Source: Paenibacillus soyae
GTDB taxonomy: Bacteria; Bacillota; Bacilli; Paenibacillales; Paenibacillaceae
Length of the DNA stretch: 64,000 nt
NCBI RefSeq assembly: GCF_024623455.1
Contig: NZ_JANIPJ010000026.1
Coordinates: forward strand, 1 to 64,000
Direction of reading: 5' to 3'
Every line of letters begins with the position of its first letter. The stretch's first letter is position 1. The position numbers and the translations under genes are program-made. The notes below the pieces were generated by a model. It did not search any database, had not been told where the DNA came from, and saw nothing but the letters and a program-made list of their open reading frames with translations. Shown here one piece after another: positions 1-14,591 of the stretch.

Positions 1-3
1 GAT

Positions 4-162
4 CGCCTTCCACCTGGAAAGGAAGGCGAAGGAGGGCTAGACCAGCCCCTAACCCTCCTCAATTACGTGCGAAAACTAAAGAGAAACCCGAGCATCTTTA
101 AAAAGATGCGGGTTTCTCGACATTCTGGAAAGGCTGCCATAACGGCAGCCTTTCTTTTTTTT
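4..162 (+). terminator. Three stacked hairpins ending in a terminator
   Basis: Three hairpins follow each other: arms CGCCTTCC/GGAAGGCG at 4-28, a GGAGGG/CCCTCC structure at 31-58, and a long stem at 81-119 (GAGAAACCC/GGGTTTCTC around GCATCTT/AAGATGC). A fourth hairpin at 129-153 (AAAGGCTGCC/GGCAGCCTTT) is followed by a T-run to 162, so it is a plus-strand intrinsic terminator for something left of the window. The first three have no T-run and may be the 3' part of a structured RNA or leader that is cut off by the window edge. Confidence 0.6.
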
Positions 163-170
163 CACAGCTA

Positions 171-1058
171 CTACTCTTCCCCGCGTTCAGCCTCCGCCGC
201 CTCGATCGGAAGCACCCGCAGAAGCCACTCCAATACAATCCGGCACAGCTCCCCGCGCTTTCCTTCGAAGCCATGGTCGGTGTTCTCCATCACCCGCTGT
301 TCCATTCGATTGCCTTCCACGCTCTCGAAAGCTTGGACGAGCGGGTCGTGGTTCACATTCTTCGGAGTCGTCTCGTCATTATCGGATGCAAGGAGCAGGA
401 CCGGACGGTAGGCTAGCTGAGGGACGCAGCGAAGCAGATTCCAATTCTCGTAATTGGCGATAAGCTCTCTTGAAATATCCTTCTTCGAATAACCGGTTAC
501 GAAAGTCGTCGCATACTCGAAGGTAGTCTCGATGCTCTCGCGCACCGCCACGCTTCGGCTCATGGCCTCACCCATCCAGCCGAAGTTCACTCCCGCGATG
601 GAGAGACATGCCGGAATCGACGGATCCTTCGCGGCCGTCATGATCGTCAGGAACCCGCCGAAGCTATGACCCGCGAGGGCGATGCGATCCGTATCGACGC
701 CATATTGCCCGCTCACGCCGGGACTTCGCAAATAGCGAAGCACCGTCTCCACGTCTTCGAGCGCATGCGCGACAGAGCTATTGCCCGTGCTGCCCCAGCA
801 GCCGCGGTAGTGAAACACGAGCGTCTGATAGCCGGCTTGCTGCAAGCCGGCTGCCAGATCGTGGTTCGATTGCGTACCCGGAAAGCCGTGGAGCAGAACG
901 ATCGTTGGATGCGGACCTTCCCCCGCTGGGCTATATAGTCTCCCCACCACATAATCTTCCCCAACCGGGATGCGCAGAAGATGTAGCGCAGGGAGACGAC
1001 GGGGTGCCGTATCGCTGGCGTGCCCGGCAGCTGCCTGCCTATTTGACTCTGATGTCAT
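171..1058 (-). CDS. alpha/beta hydrolase (prolyl-oligopeptidase-like)
   Basis: A 295-residue cytoplasmic serine hydrolase. The oxyanion-side motif LLHGFPG lies near residue 56, the nucleophile elbow GHSFGG near 130, and a DHGFEG segment near the C-terminus supplies the likely catalytic His; an Asp in the SDNDET segment fits the acid. The pattern matches the BAAT/S9-type family of small acyl-ester or peptide hydrolases, but the substrate cannot be read from sequence. No signal peptide is visible. The gene stands alone: it ends just right of a plus-strand terminator and is divergent from the DUF1801 gene at 1262. Confidence 0.85.
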   Translation of the reverse strand: MTSESNRQAAAGHASDTAPRRLPALHLLRIPVGEDYVVGRLYSPAGEGPHPTIVLLHGFPGTQSNHDLAAGLQQAGYQTLVFHYRGCWGSTGNSSVAHALEDVETVLRYLRSPGVSGQYGVDTDRIALAGHSFGGFLTIMTAAKDPSIPACLSIAGVNFGWMGEAMSRSVAVRESIETTFEYATTFVTGYSKKDISRELIANYENWNLLRCVPQLAYRPVLLLASDNDETTPKNVNHDPLVQAFESVEGNRMEQRVMENTDHGFEGKRGELCRIVLEWLLRVLPIEAAEAERGEE

Positions 1059-1261
1059 GTTCTATCCCTCGTTTGTATATTTTTTTCATATCTTCCCCAC
1101 TATTCGCTATCAAAAGAGGATTCTCCTGCGCGTTGCAGCTCGGCCGCGGGATGAGATCACCGCTTGTTACAACCGGCAACGGACGTGTTTTTTAACCTTT
1201 ACGCTATTGCGTATCCTAAGAGGGCAAGCAATTTCCATCCCATATGACAGGAGAATAATCG

Positions 1262-1615
1262 ATGTCAACTGCCGAAGTCGAAGCTTGGCTGCAAGATTAC
1301 GAGCATCCCCTCAAAGACGTCATGCTGCATGTGAGGCAAGCGGTCATGGCCGCCGACCCGCGCATGCAAGAGTGTATCAAGTGGAAAAGTCCGACGTTCA
1401 CCTACCAAGGCAATCTGGCCAGCTTCAACCCTCGTACCAAAAAACACGTCAGCCTTATGTTCCACACCGGCGCTTCCATATCTAACGACTTCCCGAATCT
1501 CCAAGGCGGGGGCGACACGGCCAGATATATGGCGTTCCACAGCATGGAGGAAGCCGAAGCGCGGCGCGGCGAACTGGAGGCTATCGTCCGCGTATGGTGC
1601 AGCATGAAAGGATAG
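1262..1615 (+). CDS. DUF1801 family protein
   Basis: A 117-residue protein with the DUF1801 (YdhG/YjbR-like) fold signature: an N-terminal helix, KWKSPTFTY near residue 42, then SLMFHTGA and a C-terminal helix ending in VWCSMKG. Members are small cytoplasmic proteins without an established biochemical function. The start is supported by AGGAGA 8 bases upstream of the ATG. It is monocistronic, facing the group II intron region to its right, and nothing in its neighbours suggests a pathway. Confidence 0.85.
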   Translation: MSTAEVEAWLQDYEHPLKDVMLHVRQAVMAADPRMQECIKWKSPTFTYQGNLASFNPRTKKHVSLMFHTGASISNDFPNLQGGGDTARYMAFHSMEEAEARRGELEAIVRVWCSMKG

Positions 1616-1706
1616 CTGCACGATCGTAGCTGTTCTGACAGTCGAACAACTCATCGTCCCTCGGCACAGTAAGCAAGCTCTATAAGTTAAAATTTTACAC
1701 CTAACC

Positions 1707-1733
1707 AGTTGTGTTATATTACGTAACACAACT
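1707..1733. promoter_or_regulatory. Operator-like palindrome without a gene
   Basis: A perfect inverted repeat AGTTGTGTTA/TAACACAACT with a 7-base spacer lies in the 335-base stretch 1616-1950, which otherwise contains nothing I can call. The shape is that of a TetR-type operator, but no regulator or target starts next to it on either strand. Confidence 0.4.
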
Positions 1734-1950
1734 AAACAGAGCATCGATTTCAATTGAGGGATGGCCGATCCGAAATCACGATATAGAGTAGAGAAATGTC
1801 GGAAATCTGCATCGAATGTTGTAGAGTAATCCCGATAAATGGCGAAGGTTCGTCGGACAAGGTGAGGGAGCATGTTAGTTAAGCTGTCCCTTATTGAAGG
1901 TGAAACTGAGGAGCCCGGCCCGTCGAGACGACGCAGGAATTCTGGAGCAA

Positions 1951-3835
1951 ATCGAGTAGGAGGAGGCGGCTAGCCTCCGTCCTCTCACACCACCGTACAT
2001 GCGGGTCCGCATACGGCGGTTCCAAAAGGTTAACAAAGCTCCAAATAACGAGAAAGCATACTCTTCAGCCCTTTCGCTTCCCAATAGGAAGTCGGAAGGG
2101 CGTTATTTGTGTTTCGGGACATTTCCCATGCGCCTCTTCTGGAATTAGCCATGACGAAACAAGCCCACTCCGGTACGCCTAGTGCTCGAAGCTCGCGGAT
2201 TCGAGTGCGTACCCGTTTCCACTGCTTCCATAGACACATTCGCAGCCTTCGGCGTATCCACTGATCGAATCGTTCACAATGGCTTTTCGCCGACGCAAGT
2301 CGGAAATAGCCAAGCCATCCCATGAGATAGCGATTCAATTTCCCGATGCGGGATTCCATGGACTCGGATCGTGTTCGGTTTGTCAGTTCCCGTACTCTCT
2401 CTTTGAAGCGTGAGATGGTCTGCGGGGCGAGGCGAACCGTCGCTTTCTTGTCTCTTAAGAAACTAAAGCCAAGAAATTTACGGTTCCAAGGGCGGTCTAC
2501 CGCACTTTTCTCCCGATTCACTTTCAATTTCAGCTTTCCTTCTACGAAGCTTGTCACCGATCCCATCACGCGCTCTCCTGCCCGTTTGCTCCCTACGAAG
2601 ATATTGCAGTCATCCGCATATCGCACGAAACGTAATCCTCGTTTGGTCAGTTCTTTATCCAAGTCGTCCAGCAGAATGTTCGCCAAGAGCGGGCTTAACG
2701 GTCCACCTTGCGGCGTACCTTCTTCCGTTTTCGTTAGCGCTCCATCTGCCATGGCTCCGGCATTCAAGTAGGCTCGGATGAGCATGAGGACACGCTTGTC
2801 CTTTACGCTTCTCGCTACCCTTGCCATGAGCATATCGTGGTTGACTCGGTCAAAGAATTTCGCCAAATCCATATCTACGACCCATCGAAGACCACTTTGG
2901 ATGTAGTTTTGGGCTTGTTTCACCGCATCATGCGCACGTTTTCCTTGGCGAAAGCCATAACTGTACCAGGAGAAGTGGGAGTCAAAGATCGGATTCATCA
3001 CTTGTAGAAGCGCCTGCTGGAGGAATCGGTCCATCACAGTTGGGATGCCGAGCAGCCGCGCGCCGCCTCCGGGTTTGGGGATTTCTACCCGTTTGACTGG
3101 CGAAGGTCTGTACGTTCCCGTTAGGAGTTCAGCTTTCACTGTTTCCCAGTGCGTTTTCAGGTAAGCCTGTAGCTGCGCTACCGTTACACAGTCCACACCG
3201 GGGGCTCCTCCGTTCTGTACCACTCGCTTGTAAGCGAGCCGAAGGTTATCCCCTTCGAGCATCCGCTCCAGCAGATCGTTCTGTTCTTTGCGAGCGGAAG
3301 GGGCGATTTGTGCCGGCGAAGAACTCGGCGCTTCTGCATACCCTGGCGGCTTCACCGCTTCTATCTGCAGCAAGCTCTCTTGCGAGATATTCGGCTGTCT
3401 TTGCTCTTTGCGCGAACGCATCGGTTTCCACTCTCCTTTCGGTTCAGCCCTTCCGCAGGCTGTTGCAACAGTCTGCGTACTATGGCTTCTGCTGACTTCT
3501 GCGGGTTCAGCGCAACCTCTCGGTTGCGGTTACGAAGTGACTTCGCATTTTTTTTCTCCCGCAGATCTCCCCAGATAAGAACGTCATCTTTCTGCCCGCA
3601 GCTACTGGAGTTTACAAGGTAAGTCTTTGGCGACTTTGGATTTCATCATGTTGAGGTGACTCATCCGACTTCCCCTGCCTCAGATCCAGTTCGTGTACCT
3701 TAGCTCGTGCATTTGCCTCCAGCTTCCTTCAGATTCCACCTCACGATGGACACCCTTGCTCTTGGCTAACGGTAGGCGTTCGCCAGCCCCCGTTCGGGAC
3801 TTTCACCCTAGAGATGACGCCCATGCTGGGCGTAC
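1951..3835 (-). mobile_element. Group IIC intron
   Basis: A complete group II intron of about 1.9 kb on the minus strand. Its 5' end reads GTACGCCCAGCATGGGCG, close to the GTGCG start consensus (boundary at 3835). The 3' end holds a domain V hairpin (CCGTATGCGG to CGCATGTACGG, about 1998-2030) and a domain VI stem, and ends CCTACTCGAT at 1951. Domain IV carries the reverse transcriptase gene at 2030-3421. The intron sits directly after the T-run of an intrinsic terminator (hairpin at 3840-3870, end of the gene at 3878), which is the known target preference of group IIC introns. Both boundaries are predictions from consensus. Confidence 0.9.
2030..3421 (-). CDS. ltrA: Group II intron reverse transcriptase/maturase
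   Basis: A 463-residue intron-encoded protein. The reverse transcriptase domain spans roughly residues 50-330, with PGVD near 73, IPKPGGG, the GTPQGGPLSPLLANI block, the catalytic YADD box near 267, and the PWNRKFLGFSF block. A thumb/maturase domain follows with GWLGYFR and IRRRLRMCLW. The protein ends shortly after SRRGAW, so there is no H-N-H endonuclease domain, as in group IIC enzymes; the RT core closely resembles that of the Geobacillus GsI-IIC protein as I remember it. The reading frame is intact, so the intron may still be mobile. The protein would splice the intron RNA and copy it into DNA at terminator sites. Confidence 0.95.
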   Translation of the reverse strand: MRSRKEQRQPNISQESLLQIEAVKPPGYAEAPSSSPAQIAPSARKEQNDLLERMLEGDNLRLAYKRVVQNGGAPGVDCVTVAQLQAYLKTHWETVKAELLTGTYRPSPVKRVEIPKPGGGARLLGIPTVMDRFLQQALLQVMNPIFDSHFSWYSYGFRQGKRAHDAVKQAQNYIQSGLRWVVDMDLAKFFDRVNHDMLMARVARSVKDKRVLMLIRAYLNAGAMADGALTKTEEGTPQGGPLSPLLANILLDDLDKELTKRGLRFVRYADDCNIFVGSKRAGERVMGSVTSFVEGKLKLKVNREKSAVDRPWNRKFLGFSFLRDKKATVRLAPQTISRFKERVRELTNRTRSESMESRIGKLNRYLMGWLGYFRLASAKSHCERFDQWIRRRLRMCLWKQWKRVRTRIRELRALGVPEWACFVMANSRRGAWEMSRNTNNALPTSYWEAKGLKSMLSRYLELC

Positions 3836-3839
3836 GCAA

Positions 3840-3870
3840 AAAGCAGGGCATCCGCCCGGATGCCCTGCTT
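3840..3870 (-). terminator. Terminator targeted by the intron
   Basis: A hairpin with arms AAGCAGGGCATCC/GGATGCCCTGCTT, followed on the minus strand by TTTTTGC and then immediately by the intron 5' end. It ends the gene at 3878. Confidence 0.85.
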
Positions 3871-3877
3871 CCGTCTC

Positions 3878-4426
3878 TTAGGCGCGCTGTCTCCGAACCG
3901 TAGAGAACTGGATCGTCGTGCCGCTGATTCGGCGGCGAAGCACGCTTCGGAACGTGAAGGCGGCGACGCTGTTGTAGTTGCCGTAGTAGTCGGACAGATC
4001 GTCGTTGAAAAATTGGACGACCTGGGCCCTGAAGACCGGATAGACGAATGTCGTTCCGAATATTCGTCTGACGCGAACGAAGCTGAACCGTTCATTGGTC
4101 GCGAAGGCCTTGCGGTAGAGCTCGGCAATCTGCTGCGGCGTCAGCGTGCGGGTAATCGGGGTCACCAATTGACCGCCAGCCGTTCTTACTCTTACGGTGA
4201 GACGCGCATCGCCGAACATTCTGCGGCGGACCAGCAGCGTCGCAAGCGCCTGCGCCTTGATCTCGCCCCTTACGGTAAGCGTAACGACGAAGTCGCCGCC
4301 CGGCGTCTCGACCAGCGGTCCGACTTGGACCATATTATCCCTGCCGATCGCACTTCGAATTTCGTTGTAGTACGTAGCCGCAGGCGGAGATAATCCCGCT
4401 CGGCCATCCCTGCGCGTGAATGCCAT
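3878..4426 (-). CDS. Hypothetical protein
   Basis: About 182 residues from the ATG at 4426, which has GAGGGGAG upstream; an earlier in-frame ATG at 4453 has no good ribosome binding site. The protein is basic, with no signal peptide or membrane segment. Visible blocks are YYNEIRSAIGRDNMV near the N-terminus, a beta-rich centre with VTLTVRGEIKAQ, and an Arg/Phe-rich C-terminal half (SFVRVRRIFGTTFVY, FNDDLSDYYGNYN). I do not recognise a family. It is transcribed alone and its terminator is the one invaded by the group II intron. Confidence 0.7.
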   Translation of the reverse strand: MAFTRRDGRAGLSPPAATYYNEIRSAIGRDNMVQVGPLVETPGGDFVVTLTVRGEIKAQALATLLVRRRMFGDARLTVRVRTAGGQLVTPITRTLTPQQIAELYRKAFATNERFSFVRVRRIFGTTFVYPVFRAQVVQFFNDDLSDYYGNYNSVAAFTFRSVLRRRISGTTIQFSTVRRQRA

Positions 4427-4595
4427 TCCCTCTCTCCCCTCTCTGCAGAACACGTTGCATTCTATTAGCGGGAGAAACGAATCGAAACAGCATGTACCTA
4501 CGAGGAGACGGGCCGTCAGGCAAAAAGAAATCCCTTAAGGCTCTGCTGGCCAAAAGGGATCTTACGTCGTTCGTTATAAAGGAATGCGCGGCAGC

Positions 4596-6788
<2,193 letters not shown>

Positions 6789-6929
6789 CGTGCCGCTCCT
6801 TCCCCATCTATCTGAATGTCATTCTTTTTATTATAATTGGAAGCAGTTTCGTTCTTGTAGAAACAATATCATTGAATATATCAACAATCTGATTGTTATT
6901 TACTGATTAGGGCGGAGGGGGCGCACGGC

Positions 6930-7715
6930 ATGAATGCCATTCAGGTGCTGTTCAGCGATATGTCCAAGCACGGGGAGCCGTTCCGGCATCAGTTCGCGAA
7001 CGGACTGGACGCCTATATTATTCGTCTGCAGATCGAGGGCAATTGCCAGGCGCTGGTGGAGGGCGCCTTAGAAGACATCGGCCCCGGGGACATGCTTCTG
7101 TTCCAGCCCGGGGACATCTACGATTTGCGCATTGATGCAAGCGAAGGCAAGCCATTCTCCGGCGATTATTATATCTACGGCACCGGACCCGGAATGCGGG
7201 AATGGTGGGAGAGGAGACAGCGGCCGACGAGAACCAAGATTGCCGAGAACAATCGGCTGACGGCCGTCTGGCAGCAGATCGTGCAGGAGAAACGAAGACT
7301 GGACGGCGGCGATCCTGACATCCTGACGCCGTTGGTCTGGTCGCTGCTCCTGCTTATTGACCGGGCGATTGACGACTCGCGGGAGGGCTCGTCGCCGCCC
7401 GCTTACCACGCTCTCCGCATGAGGCATTACATCGAAGAGCACGCCGCCGAGGCGCTGACGCTCGAGCAAGTGGCCCGGTATACCGGACTTAGCGTCTCCC
7501 GTGCCGTCGCTCTGTTTAAGGAGCAATACGGCATCTCCATTATTAGCTACGCCCAGCAGCTGCGGCTCGCCCGCGCAATCAACCTGCTCGAACACAGCCC
7601 GCTCTCGCTGGAGCAGATCGCCGCGGAATCCGGCCTTGGCAGCTACGCGTATTTCCACCGTCTCTTCCGCGAGCGGTATGGCATGTCGCCGGGAGCCTAT
7701 CGTCGAGGACGATAA
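6930..7715 (+). CDS. AraC family transcriptional regulator
   Basis: A 261-residue regulator with an N-terminal cupin-like sensor domain (GDMLLFQPGDIYDL near residue 52) and a C-terminal double helix-turn-helix from about 160. The first helix-turn-helix is LTLEQVARYTGLSVSRAVALF and the second ends in the family signature YFHRLFRERYGMSPGAYRR. The start is supported by GGAGGGGGC. Divergent from the GH3 gene, so it probably senses a sugar and activates that gene from the shared 141-base promoter region. Confidence 0.9.
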   Translation: MNAIQVLFSDMSKHGEPFRHQFANGLDAYIIRLQIEGNCQALVEGALEDIGPGDMLLFQPGDIYDLRIDASEGKPFSGDYYIYGTGPGMREWWERRQRPTRTKIAENNRLTAVWQQIVQEKRRLDGGDPDILTPLVWSLLLLIDRAIDDSREGSSPPAYHALRMRHYIEEHAAEALTLEQVARYTGLSVSRAVALFKEQYGISIISYAQQLRLARAINLLEHSPLSLEQIAAESGLGSYAYFHRLFRERYGMSPGAYRRGR

Positions 7716-7730
7716 GCCTCAAACTAACCA

Positions 7731-7761
7731 TTGACTTTCCTGCTAGGGTAAGGTTTATCGT
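7731..7761 (+). promoter_or_regulatory. MerR-type promoter
   Basis: TTGACT at 7731-7736 and TATCGT at 7756-7761 are separated by 19 bases, the stretched spacer typical of MerR-activated promoters. The spacer holds an imperfect dyad (ACTTTCC...GGTAAGGT). It precedes the MerR-like gene at 7808, which suggests autoregulation. Confidence 0.65.
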
Positions 7762-7807
7762 TATTGTAGTGATTCCGGCCGGAGTACGAGCAGAAAGGAT
7801 ACCTCTA

Positions 7808-8731
7808 ATGAAAATAGGAGAATTCGCGGAACGAAACCAAGTCACCGCCAAAATGCTGCGGCATTACGATGAAGTCGGGCTGCTGAAGCCTGCGGCGATC
7901 GACCCGTTCACGGGTTACCGTTCCTACGAACCCGAGCAGTCCCATCGTCTGAATTGGATCCTCATATTGAAAAACTTGGGGTTCTCCCTTGGCGATATCA
8001 AGGCCATATTAGGCGGCCCCGTCGACGTGGACGTCTTGATCCGAGAGCTGATCCGCAAGCGGATCGAGATCGCTTCCGCCTTCAATGAGCAGATGCAGAA
8101 GAAAATCGCGATTGACCGCCTCATATTCATTTTGGAGAAAGAAGGGTTTGCCATGGAAAAACAAGTCGATTTACTCCATATTGAGCAATCCAGCGTACAT
8201 GATATCAAAAAGAACATCCCCAATATGGAGACGTTCCTCGAGGAAGCCGCCCGAATCGTCTCACGGGGCAAGGACGGCGAAAGCATGGCCGTGCTCCGAC
8301 TGGACATCAGCCGCTTCAAACAGGTCAACGACGATTACGGCTTCGACGTCGGCGATAACGTCATCGTAGCGATCTACCAGATAATTGCGGCAAGCATCGA
8401 CTCCTCCCGATGCACGGCAGCCATTGGACGCGCCCACGGCGATGAATTTGTTATCTTCGCCAGGGCCGAAAAGATTGCGAGCGAACAACTGGCAGCATCC
8501 ATTATTGAGACCGTCAAATCGTTCGATTTCGCCGCAATCGGCTGTCCGAGAGCGATGGGCTGCTATATCGGAGGCCTCGTCGGCTATCCCCGTACCGTTC
8601 TGGACATTCGGAGCATAATCGAGCATTCGATCGAGACGCTCGACCAGGCCCGGGCAAAAGGTCCGAACGCTTACGCGATCGAGCCGTTCATCATGCCATC
8701 CTCCCATGCGGGACAAAACTCCGCCTCCTAA
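7808..8731 (+). CDS. MerR-like regulator fused to a GGDEF domain
   Basis: 307 residues from the ATG at 7808 (AGAAAGGAT upstream). Residues 1-70 are a MerR winged helix (MKIGEFAERNQVTAKMLRHYDEVGLLKP, then YRSYEPEQ), followed by a helical linker with repeated hydrophobics to about residue 115. Residues 145-295 are a GGDEF domain: LRLDISRFKQVNDDYGFDVGDNVI holds the metal and substrate Asp/Asn residues and the signature reads RAHGDEF, so the first Gly of GGDEF is His. MerR proteins usually carry a small-molecule domain here, so the GGDEF part may sense or make a cyclic dinucleotide. The MerR-type promoter upstream implies autocontrol. Confidence 0.85.
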   Translation: MKIGEFAERNQVTAKMLRHYDEVGLLKPAAIDPFTGYRSYEPEQSHRLNWILILKNLGFSLGDIKAILGGPVDVDVLIRELIRKRIEIASAFNEQMQKKIAIDRLIFILEKEGFAMEKQVDLLHIEQSSVHDIKKNIPNMETFLEEAARIVSRGKDGESMAVLRLDISRFKQVNDDYGFDVGDNVIVAIYQIIAASIDSSRCTAAIGRAHGDEFVIFARAEKIASEQLAASIIETVKSFDFAAIGCPRAMGCYIGGLVGYPRTVLDIRSIIEHSIETLDQARAKGPNAYAIEPFIMPSSHAGQNSAS

Positions 8732-8739
8732 CACCGAGC

Positions 8740-8786
8740 AAGGGGCTGGCCTCCAGGCATCTTCGTTGCCTGGAGGCCAGCCCCTT
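8740..8786. terminator. Bidirectional terminator-like hairpin
   Basis: Perfect 20-base arms (8740-8759 and 8767-8786) around a 7-base loop lie between the convergent MerR-GGDEF gene and the galactanase gene. The flanking T content is modest. Confidence 0.75.
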
Positions 8787-8801
8787 CTTGATTGCCGTCC
8801 A

Positions 8802-12719
<3,918 letters not shown>

Positions 12720-12760
12720 TTATTCAACACGTTGAAGAGCCGGAACCCGCATTGGTGCCC

Positions 12761-12795
12761 AAAAATAGAAAAGCCGCCGATCTAAGATCGACAGC
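12761..12795 (-). terminator. Intrinsic terminator
   Basis: A GCCGATC/GATCGAC stem overlaps the stop codon of the upstream gene and is followed on the minus strand by TTTTCTATTTTT. Confidence 0.6.
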
Positions 12796-14428
12796 CCGTT
12801 TCCTTGTTTTTATTCGCGCTCAAAGCGGAGATCTCATACACTCTTATCTTCATGGTCTTGGCGCCGCCCTCTTCATGAGCGGCCCCCGTTCCTGTCAGAA
12901 TGCAGAGATTGCCATGGCCGTTTGTATAGTGGCTATATACTTGCCCCTTCAGCCGATGCCGTGAAATCTCGTTCAGCTGGGCATCCACTATTACTAGGGT
13001 ACTAAGGCCTGAAATCAACACCGCTCTCCCGAAGGAATCTGCCGTTAATAAGAAGCAGGAAGGATCAATTCCCTTATTGACATTCATCCTGTAGCTCCTC
13101 GTGTCGATGACAGCCAGCCCCCCATCTAAGGAGATAAATAATCGATGATGAGCCGCATCGACGACTGCATGCTGGAAATACCCCTCGATTATCCATTCAT
13201 GCATTCGTTCCAAGCTCTCATTCAGAAGCAGAACTTTGCATCGAAGCTGATTATTATGAAAATTACTGCAGGCATAATAGACCTCGCCTGGGGATCGCTC
13301 ATCAAATATAAATCTACCTGCGAAATACCCAGGTTCAACTGGATGCTCGGCTACTATTTCTCCGCGCCGATTTACTTTTACAAGCTCCGTTGATTGATCG
13401 GCTTCACTTTGCCTGCTCATGTAGATGGCACCATTATGGTAGTACGGATGTTCCGCCGAAGCCACCTTCCACCTCTTGGTCATGTCCGGGCCGAACTCGA
13501 CAACACTTTTTCCGGTAGAATCGAAATAAAGAAATGCTCCTTCTTCCAGTAGGCATAGAGGATCAATAAACAGCCCGCCTAAAGAGTTATCCGAAATCAG
13601 CTGCCCCTGTCCATCAAATAGATAGTACCGACCGCGAGCATGGCAGAAAAAAGCCAAATACCCATTCGCCGCCCTTAATACGCCCGTCGCCTTCCGGTAT
13701 CGGAAAGAGCTGACATCGAGGAGCGGCTCAAGCGCCCCATCCGCGCCAAACTTGTAGATTCTTTCTCTCTCGTAACGGTCCTCATAGGCATGATACGGAG
13801 GCTCCCCAATAAGAAACTTATTGTCCCCTACTATTTCAATTAAGCCGCCTTCAAGCTCTGTGAGCAACTTTGTTTTGGTTTGATTCCGGCTCGGTTTTCT
13901 CCTGTTCGCTTCACGGAAATATTCCTCAATATAGGGGAGGTTGCGTTGACTGCACCCAACCGATTCCGGGTGCTCGGACAGCATTCTATGGTCGATCCAA
14001 AGCGTCGTGCCAAAAAAATATTGAAGCAACTGCAGCTTCTTCTCCAGCGCCTCGCACTCCAGAATAGGCTTTAGAATAATAGCCTCGCTGTCATCGAATC
14101 CAAGCTCCCTTACGAATACCTCCGGTTTGCCCCGTTTCTTCGCGGCTCCGAAACTATTGTCGCCGATATGCGCGGTCAACGCCTTTCCGTCTCTGTAGAT
14201 CGACATCTTAAACCAGTCGTCATCGAAATACTCGATGGACAAGACGCTATGATCTATCACTTTTGACAGCTTCTTGGCAGCCGCATCCATTCCGCCTGCA
14301 TGGAGATGCTCGCTAACAATCGTCGTCCAGCCTTCCGACAACCGGACGACGGTGCAATCGGGCCATATTTTATGAGCCTCATCCACTATATCAGCTCTTA
14401 CTTGCAAATTCGCGAAGGTAGTACCCAC
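12782..14428 (-). CDS. Hypothetical protein, probable beta-propeller C-terminal half
   Basis: 548 residues from a GTG at 14428 with AGGGGGCG 5 bases upstream. An ATG at 14524 extends the frame, but it lies 9 bases after the T-run of the preceding gene's terminator and has no ribosome binding site. TATAAT with an upstream TTTACT at 18-base spacing lies between the two starts. Residues 1-190 are alpha/beta (VRLSEGWTTIV, WIDHRMLSEHP). The rest shows repeated short beta-strand units (GLIEIVGDNKFLIGEP, GALEPLLDV, GRYYLFDGQG, GLAVIDTRSY) like a WD40/PQQ propeller. No signal peptide. The family is unknown; it lies between two arabinogalactan-degrading genes. Confidence 0.7.
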   Translation of the reverse strand: MGTTFANLQVRADIVDEAHKIWPDCTVVRLSEGWTTIVSEHLHAGGMDAAAKKLSKVIDHSVLSIEYFDDDWFKMSIYRDGKALTAHIGDNSFGAAKKRGKPEVFVRELGFDDSEAIILKPILECEALEKKLQLLQYFFGTTLWIDHRMLSEHPESVGCSQRNLPYIEEYFREANRRKPSRNQTKTKLLTELEGGLIEIVGDNKFLIGEPPYHAYEDRYERERIYKFGADGALEPLLDVSSFRYRKATGVLRAANGYLAFFCHARGRYYLFDGQGQLISDNSLGGLFIDPLCLLEEGAFLYFDSTGKSVVEFGPDMTKRWKVASAEHPYYHNGAIYMSRQSEADQSTELVKVNRRGEIVAEHPVEPGYFAGRFIFDERSPGEVYYACSNFHNNQLRCKVLLLNESLERMHEWIIEGYFQHAVVDAAHHRLFISLDGGLAVIDTRSYRMNVNKGIDPSCFLLTADSFGRAVLISGLSTLVIVDAQLNEISRHRLKGQVYSHYTNGHGNLCILTGTGAAHEEGGAKTMKIRVYEISALSANKNKETGCRS

Positions 14429-14532
14429 CCGATCGCCCCCTGTACATGTAACAGCAGTGTTACGACTTCTCCTCGCGTCCCATATCCTTCCTAATAAACA
14501 ATTATAATCCACGCCAAGATTCATAGTAAATC

Positions 14533-14578
14533 AAAAAAAAGCGCATTTCCGCGGCTTGCTAGCCGCTGGAAATGCGCT
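14533..14578 (-). terminator. Strong intrinsic terminator
   Basis: A long stem (AGCGCATTTCC/GGAAATGCGCT with inner GCGGCT/AGCCGC) followed on the minus strand by eight T residues ends the GH127 gene. Confidence 0.9.
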
Positions 14579-14591
14579 GAAGTAACGGGAA

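Noticed and set aside
1872-1960. Plus-strand start with GGTGAGGG, possibly a gene interrupted by the intron
   Set aside because: Joining the exons across the intron leads straight into the terminator hairpin, and no domain is encoded.
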